51,092 bases of DNA from Mycobacterium sp. (GTDB lineage Bacteria; Actinomycetota; Actinomycetes; Mycobacteriales; Mycobacteriaceae). This document shows, in pieces, positions 1 through 8,556 of this stretch. The stretch's first letter is position 1. The number at the start of each line of letters is the position of its first letter. The position numbers and the translations under genes were made by a program. The stretch lies in the NCBI GenBank assembly GCA_025965895.1, contig JAOPWC010000050.1, forward strand, positions 1 to 51,092, given 5' to 3'. The notes under the pieces are model-generated. The model was not told the origin of the DNA, did no database searches, and saw only the letters and a list, made by a program, of their open reading frames with translations.

Positions 1-9
1 ACCACAAAG

Positions 10-125
10 TTACGGCGGCCATAGCGGCAGGGAAACGCCCGGACCCATCCCGAACCCGGAAGCTAAGCCTGCCAGCGCCGATGATACTGCCCACCACGGG
101 TGGAAAAGTAGGACACCGCCGAACA
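10..125 (+). rRNA. rrf: 5S ribosomal RNA
   Basis: This is the 5S rRNA of the large ribosomal subunit and the last gene of an rRNA operon whose 16S and 23S genes lie outside the window. It starts at TTACGGCGGCCA and ends near CACCGCCGAACA. The sequence, including GGGAAACGCCCGG and GAAGCTAAGCCTG, is typical of mycobacterial 5S. The ends are placed by recall of the family and may be off by a few bases. Confidence 0.95.
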
Positions 126-135
126 CAATTTAAGT

Positions 136-169
136 CCTGTGCCCCCCAATTATGATTGGGGGGCACAGG
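136..169 (+). terminator. Rho-independent-type terminator of the rRNA operon
   Basis: A perfect 15-bp inverted repeat (136-150 pairing with 155-169) encloses the 4-base loop TATG, about 10 bases after the 5S gene. The stem contains a run of six G:C pairs. It is followed only by a weak T-rich stretch (CATTTATGTTTATG), as is common for mycobacterial terminators. Its position fits transcription stop for the rRNA operon. Confidence 0.9.
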
Positions 170-728
170 CATTTATGTTTATGACTGCTAATTCCGTTCT
201 TCACAAGCAAGCGATTGAATATTTCTGCCGGCAAGTCGGCGAGCTAGATGTCCCCTGGGGGCCTGCACCGCATTCGCGCGAACTCACCGGGCTCGACGCG
301 GCGGATTGCAGGTCGGTCGAGGCGCTGCGCGACCTCGAGCCCGCATCGTCGCCCCTATCTACCGCCGGGTGTCTGTCGCCGAGCGGCAGACCTCGAACCC
401 TTAGTCCTACTGCGGGGCCGATATCTCAGCCCGGGGCAGACGTTGCAGCGTTGGACTCTCGGATTGAACGCTGCGCGAACGGGATGCGTCATGTTTGCCG
501 CGTTCCGCCACGTTCAGTCGGTTTCTTACGTCAGCACTTGTGCGCTGAAAGGCGAAAGTGAGCGAACCGAAATGAAAGACATAGGAGAGGAAAAGCGGCG
601 ACAGATCGAGCTGGTTGCCGTCCCGGTGCGACGACGCGACCCGACGTCGCAGCGGCGTCGAAGCGGCCTCGAGAAGGCATGCACGAAAGGGATAGAGCGC
701 CAGGCTTTTCGCCCGCTCGGCTGTGACT
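170..728. other. Intergenic stretch with no recognisable gene
   Basis: Open frames exist on both strands, but none gives a protein with recognisable domains, a good ribosome binding site or coherent composition. The stretch separates the rRNA terminator from the end of ogt. I see no RNA gene or repeat in it. Confidence 0.6.
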
Positions 729-1226
729 TCAGTCGAATAGCGTCGCGGCTGTCCTGCTCTTCTCCAAATCAAGCAGAAGACGTTTGCGGTCGAGCCCGCC
801 ACCGTAACCGGTGAGGCTGCCAGCGGCACCGATCACGCGATGGCACGGCACGATGATGCCGATCCGATTGCGTCCGTTTGCCAGCCCGACGGCGCGGAAG
901 GCGCCCGGGGCACCGACCTGCTCTGCGATATCGCGGTACGACCTGGTCTCGCCGTAGGGAATCATTTGCAGGGCGGCCCACACCTGGCGTTGGAACTGTG
1001 TGCCGACCAACTCGAGGTCCAGGTCGAAGCTTGTGCGCTCGCCGCAGAAGTATGCCGCGAGCTGTCGCACCGCATCCGGGAACGCGTCGTCATCGGGCTC
1101 CCAGCCGGCCCGGCTCGGTTCATGGGTCTGGTCGACCATTCGCAGATCTGTCAGCGTGTTACCGTGCCCGGCCAGGGTCAGCGCCCCAACGGGGCTGTCG
1201 ACCGTGCGGAAGTGAATCGTGGTCAT
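729..1226 (-). CDS. ogt: Methylated-DNA--protein-cysteine methyltransferase (O6-alkylguanine repair)
   Basis: Ogt removes alkyl groups from O6-alkylguanine in DNA by transferring them irreversibly to its own cysteine. The 165-residue product carries the active-site motif PCHRVIG with the acceptor Cys at about residue 128, preceded by the helix-turn-helix region (YRDIAEQVGAP, then RAVGLANGRN). I chose the ATG at 1224-1226 because AAGGAGA lies just upstream and the ATG overlaps the alkA stop as ATGA, so the two are translationally coupled. The length matches mycobacterial Ogt. A start 21 bases further upstream is possible but unlikely. Confidence 0.95.
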   Translation of the reverse strand: MTTIHFRTVDSPVGALTLAGHGNTLTDLRMVDQTHEPSRAGWEPDDDAFPDAVRQLAAYFCGERTSFDLDLELVGTQFQRQVWAALQMIPYGETRSYRDIAEQVGAPGAFRAVGLANGRNRIGIIVPCHRVIGAAGSLTGYGGGLDRKRLLLDLEKSRTAATLFD

Positions 1227-2713
1227 GCTTTCTCCTTCGGTGGCCAATGATTTACCGGATGATCAAGGGCGGTCCACATGTACTGGGTGGCGTACGAGCG
1301 CCACGGTCGCCATCGTGCGCTGTGCTCGACCAGGGCACGTGTGACCATCGGCAGTCCCAGCTGCTTGGCTGCCTGGCGCACACCGCCGTCTGCGGCGGGG
1401 AACGCATCGGGATCGCCGAGCGCGCGCATCGCGACAACCTCGGCGGTCCAGGGCCCGATCCCGGGCAGCGCCAGCAGTTGGCGCCGTGCCCGCTGCCAAT
1501 CACAACCCACGTCGAGAACCACATCGCCGTGTGTCAGCGCGGTGATCAGTGCGACCAGACTCCGCCGTCGTGACACAGGAAAGCCGAGGTGAGCGGGATC
1601 GATGTCAGCGAGTTCCGCGACCGAGGGAAACGTCCGGGAGAGGTCGCCGGCCGGGTCGGCGACCGGCGTACCGTACGCCGCCACAAGGCGAGCGGCGTGG
1701 GTGCGGGCCGCCTGCATGGACACCTGTTGGCCGATGACCGCCCGCACTGCGAGCTCCGGTTCGTCGACAGTACGCGGTATGCGCTGACCCGATGACTTAT
1801 CCACGAGGACGGACAAATCGCTGTCGGCGCGCAGCGCGTCGTCGACCGCCTCAGGATCGGCGTCCAAATCCAGGAGTCGACGGCAGCGCGCGATCGCGGT
1901 GGACAGGTCACGGAAGTCGTCAAGCTGCAACTGGCACCACACGTGATCGGGCGCGGGTGCCAGGGTGACGATGCCGGTGCCGCACGGCAGACGCAGCGTG
2001 CGCCGGTACGCACCGTCGCGGACCTGCTCGCAACCCGGTACTGCGCTCGCCGCCAGGTGGCCGAACAGGCCGTCGAATGCGAACGGCGCGCGGGTGGCGA
2101 GCCGCAGTGACACGGTGCCTTTCACCGGCGCGGCGCACACGTCTCGACCATTGAGCGCCCGTCGCCTCAGCTCGGTGGGCGTGCTGTCGCACACCGAGCG
2201 CACCGTCTCGTTGAACTGGCGGATGCTCGAGAAACCCGCAGCGAACGCCACATCGCCGAACGGCAGGTGGGTCGTTTCGATCAACACGCGGGCCGTTTGT
2301 GTGCGCTGCGCTCGCGCGAGTGCAAGCGGGCCGGCGCCGACTTCGGCTTGAAGGAGACGCTCCAGCTGGCGCGCGGTGTACCCGAGTCGGGCTGCCAACC
2401 CCGCGACGCCGTCGCGATCAACGGTGCCATCACCGATCAGCCGCATGGCCCGCGCCACTACGTCGCCCCGGACGTTCCATTCGGGCGAGCCCGGCGACGC
2501 GTCAGGGCGGCAGCGCTTGCAGGGCCGGAATCCGGCGCGCTGGGCCGCTGCTGCGGTGGGGTAGAAGCGGACGTTACGGGCGTACGGTGGCCGGGCCGGG
2601 CAGCTCGGCCGGCAATAAATTCCGGTGGTCAGGACCGCGGTCACGAACCAACCGTCGAACCGGGCGTCCTTGGCCTGCATCGCCCGGAAGCACCGGTCGA
2701 AGTCGTCGTGCAT
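1223..2713 (-). CDS. alkA: Ada-AlkA fusion: methylphosphotriester sensor, AraC HTH and 3-methyladenine DNA glycosylase
   Basis: This three-part alkylation-repair protein has 496 residues from the ATG at 2711-2713, the length of the M. tuberculosis protein. The N-terminal Ada zinc domain has Cys34, Cys38, Cys65 and Cys68; in E. coli Ada the first of these accepts methyl groups from phosphotriesters. An AraC-type HTH follows (about residues 85-185). The C-terminal HhH-GPD glycosylase has LPGIGPWTAEVVA and a catalytic Asp near residue 442 (FPAAD). It ends in an ATGA overlap with ogt, forming a two-gene repair operon. In the family, methylated Ada domains activate transcription, so autoregulation is a fair inference. 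Confidence 0.95.
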   Translation of the reverse strand: MHDDFDRCFRAMQAKDARFDGWFVTAVLTTGIYCRPSCPARPPYARNVRFYPTAAAAQRAGFRPCKRCRPDASPGSPEWNVRGDVVARAMRLIGDGTVDRDGVAGLAARLGYTARQLERLLQAEVGAGPLALARAQRTQTARVLIETTHLPFGDVAFAAGFSSIRQFNETVRSVCDSTPTELRRRALNGRDVCAAPVKGTVSLRLATRAPFAFDGLFGHLAASAVPGCEQVRDGAYRRTLRLPCGTGIVTLAPAPDHVWCQLQLDDFRDLSTAIARCRRLLDLDADPEAVDDALRADSDLSVLVDKSSGQRIPRTVDEPELAVRAVIGQQVSMQAARTHAARLVAAYGTPVADPAGDLSRTFPSVAELADIDPAHLGFPVSRRRSLVALITALTHGDVVLDVGCDWQRARRQLLALPGIGPWTAEVVAMRALGDPDAFPAADGGVRQAAKQLGLPMVTRALVEHSARWRPWRSYATQYMWTALDHPVNHWPPKEKA

Positions 2714-2769
2714 AGGTTGAGGATTACACGCACCCACCGACATCACTGGCGGAAATCCGACATCACGAC

Positions 2770-4380
2770 CTAGCGGTCGATCGGCTTCGCAAGGCGAGTC
2801 GGCTTTTCGCGCCCGCGTAACACCACCTCGTCGTCGAGTTCCCAGTGGGCACGCTCACTCTCGCTCGCGGCCTCCACCGCCACAGCTGAGGCCAGCACCC
2901 GTTCGGGTATGTACTTGGCCAATTCGCTCAGCCTTGCCGCCTCGTTGACCGGATCGCCAATCACGGTGTACTCGAAGCGCTCTGCGGCACCGACATTGCC
3001 CGCTACCACCTTTCCCGCTGCGACCCCGAGACCGGCAGGGCACTCGGGCACCTCCTCGTGCAGTCGCCGGGCGATGGTTCGGGCCGCCGGCAACGCCTCG
3101 TCCTCTGGGCGCTCCAGGCGAACAGGCGCGCCGAACACCGCCAGGGTCGCGTCGCCCTCGAACTTGTTGACAAGGCCCCTGTGCCGGTCGACCTCGTCGA
3201 CGATCACCGCGAAGAACCGGTTGAGCAGGTCGACGACCTCCATAGGTGGCCGGCCGGCCACCAGCTGAGTGGACCCGATGACGTCGACGAACAGCACCGC
3301 GACATGCCGGATTTCGCCGCCCAGTTCGATCGTCTGCTGCTCGGCGGCCGCGGCCACCTCGCGTCCGACGTGACGGCCGAACAAGTCGCGCACCCGCTCG
3401 CGCTCCCGCAGGCCGCCGACCATCGAGTTGAAGCCTCGCTGCAGCTCGCCCAGTTCGGTGCCGTCGAATACCACCAGGTTGCTGTCGAGGTCGCCCTCTT
3501 CGACCCGCTTGAGACCGGCGCGCACCACGCGCACCGGCGTGGCGGTGATCCACGAAACAATCCACATCAGGACGAAGCCGAAGATCAGCGCCATGACGCC
3601 CAAAACCAGCACTGCGACGGCGAATTGGGTTTGCGTCATGTTGCGCAGCGACAGAGTGAACACCGCAGCGAGCACAATGCCCAGCAGCGGGACGCCCGAG
3701 CCGAGCATCCACACCGTCATGATGCGGCCCATGATCCCCGGAGCGAATCGCTTGGGCGGACGGCCCGCTTCCAACGCCTGAGCCGCCACCGGCCGTAACG
3801 CGAATTCGGTGAACAGGTAGCAGCTGGTCGAGACGACGATGCCACTGAAACTCACCGCAAAGAGGTAGCGGGGGATGAACGCAGGGTTCACCAGACCGTA
3901 GAGCGTCGTCAGCAGCACAGTGCCGAATCCCCACAGGACCAGCTGCACCACCGTCAGGCGCCACGGCGCGAGGAAGGTGTTGCGCTGATCGTCCCGCGTG
4001 GGGGCCCGCTCTTCGATCGCCCAGCGCAGCGCCTTCAGCCCGCGACGGGTCACCCAGATGATCCCGACGATCAGCGCGAACACGATGTAGGCCGGAGCGA
4101 CACCGAAGGTGAGCCACGCGGGGGCGTCGCTGAACACGCTCGGAACCGGAAATACCACCGTGACCAGCAGCAGTGCGACACCGACGCCGATCAAATTGGC
4201 GATGATGATGAACGTCGTCAGGATCACCTGGATTCGTACGCGGCGACGGGCCTGGCTCTCCGACGCCCGCCCGAGCAGCCAGGAGCCGAACTCGGGCGTT
4301 TCCGGGAGCCGGCCGCTTTGCCGGGTGACCCGCTCGAGCACTGCGCCCAGCCGCTGTGCGACCGACCTGCCGGCAACCAT
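2770..4380 (-). CDS. Membrane-bound class III adenylate cyclase with HAMP domain
   Basis: The 536-residue product resembles the M. tuberculosis Rv1318c/Rv1319c/Rv1320c group, which make cAMP from ATP. About six membrane segments lie between residues 48 and 275. A HAMP linker follows (about 275-330, EEGDLDSNLVVFDGTELGEL), then a class III cyclase domain (about 355-530). Catalytic features are visible: metal-binding Asp in FVDVIGST and EGDATLAVFG, substrate Lys in NKFEGD, and the D-x-x-N-x-x-x-R pattern in GDPVNEAARL. Only one paralogue is present here, against three in tandem in M. tuberculosis. It is divergent from nucS across 49 bp. Confidence 0.93.
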   Translation of the reverse strand: MVAGRSVAQRLGAVLERVTRQSGRLPETPEFGSWLLGRASESQARRRVRIQVILTTFIIIANLIGVGVALLLVTVVFPVPSVFSDAPAWLTFGVAPAYIVFALIVGIIWVTRRGLKALRWAIEERAPTRDDQRNTFLAPWRLTVVQLVLWGFGTVLLTTLYGLVNPAFIPRYLFAVSFSGIVVSTSCYLFTEFALRPVAAQALEAGRPPKRFAPGIMGRIMTVWMLGSGVPLLGIVLAAVFTLSLRNMTQTQFAVAVLVLGVMALIFGFVLMWIVSWITATPVRVVRAGLKRVEEGDLDSNLVVFDGTELGELQRGFNSMVGGLRERERVRDLFGRHVGREVAAAAEQQTIELGGEIRHVAVLFVDVIGSTQLVAGRPPMEVVDLLNRFFAVIVDEVDRHRGLVNKFEGDATLAVFGAPVRLERPEDEALPAARTIARRLHEEVPECPAGLGVAAGKVVAGNVGAAERFEYTVIGDPVNEAARLSELAKYIPERVLASAVAVEAASESERAHWELDDEVVLRGREKPTRLAKPIDR

Positions 4381-4429
4381 GGTGGCGTCAGCCTAATGGG
4401 CCATCCCATCGCCGCCTTAAAGTGGACGA

Positions 4430-5101
4430 GTGCGTCTCGTGATCGCTCAGTGCACCGTTGACTATCTCGGGCGCCTCACCGCACATCTGTCCTCCGCGCG
4501 TCGGCTGCTGCTGATCAAGGCGGACGGATCGGTCAGCGTGCACGCCGACGACCGGGCCTACAAGCCGCTCAACTGGATGAGCCCACCGTGCCGGCTCACC
4601 GAGCAGACCGACGGGCCGTTGCCGGTCTGGGTGGTGGAGAACAAGACCGGCGAGCAACTGCGCATCACGATCGAGAGCATCGAGCACGACAGCAGCCACG
4701 AACTCGGCATCGACCCGGGACTGGTGAAGGACGGCGTCGAGGCGCACCTGCAGCAGCTGCTGGCCGAGCACATCGAATTGTTGGGCGGCGGCTACACATT
4801 GGTGCGGCGCGAGTACATGACGCCGATCGGACCGGTCGATCTTCTGTGCCGCGATGAGCGGGGCCGGTCCGTTGCGGTGGAAATCAAGCGCCGCGGCGAG
4901 ATTGACGGTGTCGAACAGCTCACTCGTTATCTCGATCTGCTCAACCGCGACAGCCTGCTGTCGCCGGTCAGCGGTATCTTCGCCGCGCAGGCGATCAAGC
5001 CTCAGGCCCGCACCCTTGCCTTGGATCGTGGAATCCGTTGCGTAACCTTGGATTACGACCAGATGCGAGGCATGGACAGCGACGAGTACCGGCTGTTTTG
5101 A
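4430..5101 (+). CDS. nucS: Mismatch-specific endonuclease NucS/EndoMS
   Basis: NucS performs mismatch repair in actinobacteria, which lack MutS/MutL, by cutting both strands at mismatches. The 223-residue product has an N-terminal dimerisation/DNA-binding half and a C-terminal RecB-like nuclease domain. Its catalytic residues are Asp137 (GPVDLLC), Glu151 and Lys153 (VAVEIKRRG). Translation starts at GTG 4430-4432 (MRLVIAQ). The gene lies where Rv1321 lies in M. tuberculosis. A C-terminal clamp-binding region is expected from the family; the tail here ends EYRLF. Confidence 0.95.
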   Translation: MRLVIAQCTVDYLGRLTAHLSSARRLLLIKADGSVSVHADDRAYKPLNWMSPPCRLTEQTDGPLPVWVVENKTGEQLRITIESIEHDSSHELGIDPGLVKDGVEAHLQQLLAEHIELLGGGYTLVRREYMTPIGPVDLLCRDERGRSVAVEIKRRGEIDGVEQLTRYLDLLNRDSLLSPVSGIFAAQAIKPQARTLALDRGIRCVTLDYDQMRGMDSDEYRLF

Positions 5102-5122
5102 GCGGCGGCCTAGACTGGTCGG

Positions 5123-5416
5123 ATGAGACGACGGGGCGATTCACCGCGGGGGCGCCGGGCGCCGCCGCTTCCTGTCGCGCGGCGCATTGAGACGGGGCCC
5201 GACGGATACGACTACGAGGTACGGCCGATCGCCGCGGCGCACGCCACGAAGACGTACCGCTGCCCTGGCTGCGATCAGGAGATCCGTTCCGGCACTGCGC
5301 ATTTGGTGGTGTGGCCAGCCGACAACGGCGAACGGGGCATGGACGACCGACGGCATTGGCACACGGCTTGCTGGACTCATCGGGCTACCCGGAGCCCGAC
5401 GCGGAAGTGGTCCTAG
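5123..5416 (+). CDS. Small putative zinc-binding protein (Rv1322-like)
   Basis: This 97-residue basic protein lies 21 bp after nucS on the same strand. It has a CPGC knuckle and a second HWHTAC element, which together look like a zinc ribbon or HNH-like metal site. It matches the conserved hypothetical that follows nucS in M. tuberculosis, often labelled 'ATP/GTP-binding protein', although I see no nucleotide-binding motif. The function is unknown. The position suggests co-transcription with nucS. Confidence 0.8.
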   Translation: MRRRGDSPRGRRAPPLPVARRIETGPDGYDYEVRPIAAAHATKTYRCPGCDQEIRSGTAHLVVWPADNGERGMDDRRHWHTACWTHRATRSPTRKWS

Positions 5417-5420
5417 CGGA

Positions 5421-5891
5421 TCAGCACTCGTCCGCGGGCTCGACCAATTCGATCAGCACGCCGCCGGCATCCTTGGGATGGATGAAGTTGATCCGTGAGT
5501 TCGCGGTTCCACGGCGCGGCTTGTCGTAGAGCAGCCGCACGCCCTGGGCTTCCAGCCGCATGGTCAGCTCATCGAGTTTGCTGACGCGGTAAGCCAATTG
5601 CTGTATGCCGGGGCCGCGCTTGTCGAGGAATTTCGCAATCACCGACGACTCGTCGATCGGCGCCATCAGCTGCAGCTGAGCACTGCCCACCGGCGCGCCA
5701 CGCACCGACAGCATCGCCTCACGGATACCTTGATCGTCGTTGACTTCCTCGTGCAGCACGATCATGCCGAGGTGGTCGTGGTACCACGCGATCGCAGCGT
5801 CCAGGTCGGCGACCGCGATGCCGACGTGGTCGATCGCCGCTACCAAGGCACTGGCCAGACCGGGACGGGCATCAACCTGCTCGGTGGTCAT
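5421..5891 (-). CDS. mce: Methylmalonyl-CoA epimerase
   Basis: The enzyme interconverts (R)- and (S)-methylmalonyl-CoA, linking propionate catabolism with methylmalonyl-CoA mutase and branched-lipid synthesis. The 156-residue product has the VOC (glyoxalase-like) fold. Metal ligands are visible in AIDHVGIAV (His) and GVLIELVEP (Glu). I chose the ATG at 5889-5891 (MTTEQVDARPG), because upstream in-frame sequence belongs to the divergent fadA4 side. It corresponds to Rv1322A. The gene is convergent with the Rv1322-like gene and divergent from fadA4. Confidence 0.93.
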   Translation of the reverse strand: MTTEQVDARPGLASALVAAIDHVGIAVADLDAAIAWYHDHLGMIVLHEEVNDDQGIREAMLSVRGAPVGSAQLQLMAPIDESSVIAKFLDKRGPGIQQLAYRVSKLDELTMRLEAQGVRLLYDKPRRGTANSRINFIHPKDAGGVLIELVEPADEC

Positions 5892-5973
5892 AACGCCAAG
5901 GTAACCTAACGAGAACGAACCCGCTTCCGCAGGTCGGTGCCGGCAACCGCGGAACCCACCCCTGGAGGTACCC

Positions 5974-7155
5974 ATGACGACGTCGGTGATCGTTGCTGGA
6001 GCGCGTACGCCGATCGCCAAACTGATGGGCTCGCTGAGGGATTTCTCGGGCAGCGATCTGGGGGCGATCGCGATTGCCGCCGCGCTGGAGAGGTCGAAGG
6101 TGCCCGCATCCCTGGTCGAGTACGTGATCATGGGGCAGGTGCTGACCGCCGGTGCCGGGCAGATGCCGGCACGCCAGGCCGCGGTGGCCGCGGGCATCGG
6201 CTGGGACGTTCCGGCGCTGACCGTCAACAAGATGTGCCTGTCCGGCGTCGACGCGATCGCGCTCGCCGACCAGCTGATTCGTGCCGGCGAGTTCGAGGTG
6301 GTCGTGGCAGGGGGCCAGGAGTCCATGACCAAGGCGCCCCACCTGCTGATCGACATCCGTGCCGGCTACAAGTACGGCAGCGTCACGGTCCTCGACCACA
6401 CGGCCTACGACGGACTGCACGACGTGTTCACCGACCAGCCGATGGGCGCCCTCACTGAACAGCGCAACGCCGTCGATCAATTTACGCGGGCCGAGCAGGA
6501 CGAGTTTGCCGCACGCTCTCATCAGAAGGCAGCCGCCGCCTGGAAGGACGGCGTTTTCGCCGATGAGGTCGTGCCCGTGAAGATCCCGCAACGCAAGGGC
6601 GACCCGATCGAGTTCGCCGAGGACGAGGGAATTCGCGCGAACACCACCGCCCAGTCCCTGTCCGCGCTCAAGCCGGCCTTCCGCCCCGACGGCACCATCA
6701 CCGCGGGCTCGTCGTCGCAGATCTCCGATGGCGCCGCGGCCGTCGTCGTGATGAGCAGGGCAAAGGCCGAGCAGCTCGGACTGGATTGGCTCGTCGAGAT
6801 CGGCGCCCACAGTGTCGTGGCAGGACCGGACTCCACGTTGCAGTCTCAGCCGGCGAATGCGATCAAGAAGGCCGTCGCGCGCGAGGGCATCTCGGTTGAC
6901 CAGCTCGACGTCGTCGAGATCAACGAGGCGTTCGCCGCGGTCGCATTGGCTTCGACGCGGGAACTCGGCATCGACCCCGACGTCGTCAACGTCAACGGCG
7001 GCGCGATCGCGGTCGGGCATCCCATCGGGATGTCCGGGGCACGAATCACGCTGCACGCCGCCCTCGAACTGGCCCGCCGCGGTTCCGGCTACGGGGTTGC
7101 CGCGCTATGCGGGGCCGGCGGCCAGGGCGACGCGCTGATCCTGCGGGTGCGGTAA
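5974..7155 (+). CDS. fadA4: Acetyl-CoA acetyltransferase (thiolase)
   Basis: This biosynthetic-type thiolase has 393 residues and interconverts acetoacetyl-CoA and two acetyl-CoA. The catalytic set is complete: Cys88 (NKMCLSG), His349 (GHPIGMSG) and Cys379 (ALCGAGGQG). A strong Shine-Dalgarno GGAGGT at 5964-5969 precedes the ATG. It is divergent from mce and holds the position of M. tuberculosis fadA4. The pairing with methylmalonyl-CoA epimerase suggests short-chain acyl-CoA metabolism. Confidence 0.94.
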   Translation: MTTSVIVAGARTPIAKLMGSLRDFSGSDLGAIAIAAALERSKVPASLVEYVIMGQVLTAGAGQMPARQAAVAAGIGWDVPALTVNKMCLSGVDAIALADQLIRAGEFEVVVAGGQESMTKAPHLLIDIRAGYKYGSVTVLDHTAYDGLHDVFTDQPMGALTEQRNAVDQFTRAEQDEFAARSHQKAAAAWKDGVFADEVVPVKIPQRKGDPIEFAEDEGIRANTTAQSLSALKPAFRPDGTITAGSSSQISDGAAAVVVMSRAKAEQLGLDWLVEIGAHSVVAGPDSTLQSQPANAIKKAVAREGISVDQLDVVEINEAFAAVALASTRELGIDPDVVNVNGGAIAVGHPIGMSGARITLHAALELARRGSGYGVAALCGAGGQGDALILRVR

Positions 7156-7210
7156 GAGCAGTTACGACGGCGTGTAGTAGCACGGGCGGCGCTGCGGCAC
7201 AATGGCGGTC

Positions 7211-7497
7211 GTGACTCGCATTTTCAGCGCTCGTGCCGATATCCGAACCGGGGCGGCATCTTCGGTGTCGTGGCCCCGCCGGAAGCGATCAGCTGGGTCG
7301 GCCTGCTGATCGGCGTGTACTTCAAGTACCTGGGCAGCCCGCGCACCGAGATTGGTGTAAAGGTGTTCGGGATGGTCCACGGCTGACCTTCATCGCCTTC
7401 CTCATCGTGGCGCCGGCGGCCGGCACGGCGCTGAAATGGCGGCCACGACATTTTTGCTGGCGTTGCTGGCGAGCATCGTCCCACTTGGCAGTGTGAT
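7211..7497 (+). pseudogene. Decayed DUF3817 membrane protein gene
   Basis: Three reading frames together spell a DUF3817-type small integral membrane protein. One frame gives PEAISWVGLLIGVYFKYLG then GVKVFGMVHG before a stop at about 7384. A shifted frame gives LTFIAFLIVAPAAG then ALKWRPR. A third gives TTFLLALLASIVPLGSVIF to about 7497. A start region at GTG 7211 is in yet another frame. The order and spacing fit the family (compare the intact relative at 30081-30431), so this is a gene inactivated by about three indels. Confidence 0.8.
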
Positions 7498-7502
7498 TTT
7501 CG

Positions 7503-7546
7503 TCATATGGTCTGACCAGACCGGTCATATGGACTGACCAGACCGG
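7503..7546. promoter_or_regulatory. Tandem 22-bp repeat with GntR/FadR-like operator cores
   Basis: Two adjacent 22-bp copies (7503-7524 and 7525-7546) differ at one base. Copy 1 holds TGGTCTGACCA (7508-7518), which fits the FadR-subfamily pattern TGG-N5-CCA and the palindrome GGTCTG-AC-CAGACC. Copy 2 has TGGACTGACCA (7530-7540). The 22-bp period places both sites on the same DNA face. GACCGGTC within the repeat is also palindromic and would suit a TetR-type protein. The repeat lies 84 bp upstream of the thioredoxin-like gene start. No regulator is assigned. Confidence 0.55.
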
Positions 7547-7629
7547 TCGTTCGCGCGTGCAAGACGAGCCGACGGCCGACGCCGAACCGGCCGCCGCGGC
7601 GCCGACGAGGACGTGACAGACTTGATGGC

Positions 7630-8532
7630 GTGACTCGTCCGCGTCCGCCCGTCGGGCCCGCCATGGCGGGCGCCGTCGACCTGTCCGCGCTCAAACAGCG
7701 TGCGACCCAACAGACTGAGAACGCCGGCATGGCCCCCGGCTCGCAAGCCGGCACCGAGATCACCGAGGCCAATTTCGAAGCCGAGGTGCTGGCCCGGTCC
7801 AACGAGGTGCCGGTTGTCGTGTTGTTGTGGTCGCCGCGCAGTGACGCCTCGGCTCAGCTCGCCGACGTCCTCGGCGGGCTGGCTGCCGCCGACAACGGCA
7901 AGTGGTCGTTGGCCACCGTAAACGTCGACGCGGTGCCGCGCGTGGCCGAGATGTTCGGCGCGCAGGCCGTCCCCACTGTGGTGGCTCTGGCCGGAGGCCA
8001 ACCAATTTCGAGTTTCCAGGGCGTGCAGCCGCCCGAACAGCTGCGTCGGTGGATCGATTCGCTGATGTCGGCAACGGCCGGCAAGCTCAACGGGCCCGTC
8101 CATTCCGACGAGCCCGAGACCGTCGACCCCGGACTGGCAAAGGCTCGCGAGCTGCTGGACTCGGGTAACTTCGACGCGGCGCTCGGGGCGTATAGGTCGA
8201 TCCTCGACGCCGATCCAGACCATCCCGAAGCGAAGGCGGCGGTGCGCCAGATCTCGTTCTTGGTGCGCGCCACCAAGCAGCGGCCCGACGCCGCCCGAGT
8301 CGCCGACGCGACGCCGGACGACATCGATGCCGCATTTGCCGCGGCCGATGTCGATATTCTGAATCAGCAAGTCGACGCCGCGTTCGACCGCCTGATCAAG
8401 CTCGTGCAGCGCACCTCAGGTGACGAGCGGACCACGGTGCGCACCCGGCTGATCGAGCTGTTCGATCTGTTCGATCCGACCGATCCGGCCGTCATCGCCG
8501 GCAGACGCAAGCTCGCCAACGCGCTCTACTGA
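7630..8532 (+). CDS. Thioredoxin-fold protein without CXXC, with TPR-like C-terminus (YbbN/CnoX type)
   Basis: This 300-residue product corresponds to Rv1324. It has a thioredoxin fold (about residues 45-150; VVVLLWSPRSDAS, cis-Pro in AVPTVVAL) and a C-terminal TPR_20-like helical region (about 160-300). The redox motif is replaced by SPRSDAS, so it cannot act as a dithiol oxidoreductase. Relatives of this architecture are chaperone-like holdases. The start is GTG at 7630-7632. It converges on glgB with a 24-bp gap. Confidence 0.9.
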   Translation: MTRPRPPVGPAMAGAVDLSALKQRATQQTENAGMAPGSQAGTEITEANFEAEVLARSNEVPVVVLLWSPRSDASAQLADVLGGLAAADNGKWSLATVNVDAVPRVAEMFGAQAVPTVVALAGGQPISSFQGVQPPEQLRRWIDSLMSATAGKLNGPVHSDEPETVDPGLAKARELLDSGNFDAALGAYRSILDADPDHPEAKAAVRQISFLVRATKQRPDAARVADATPDDIDAAFAAADVDILNQQVDAAFDRLIKLVQRTSGDERTTVRTRLIELFDLFDPTDPAVIAGRRKLANALY

Positions 8533-8556
8533 CTTGCTTGCACTGGGAAGCCGGGC

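Noticed and set aside
139..829. Overlapping open frames of 140-188 codons after the 5S gene
   Set aside because: They start inside the terminator or run antisense to ogt, have low-complexity high-GC composition and no recognisable domain.
5421..6356. Longer mce frame starting at 6356
   Set aside because: The extra 155 codons are antisense to fadA4, and the family start MTTEQVDARPG at 5891 fits the expected length.
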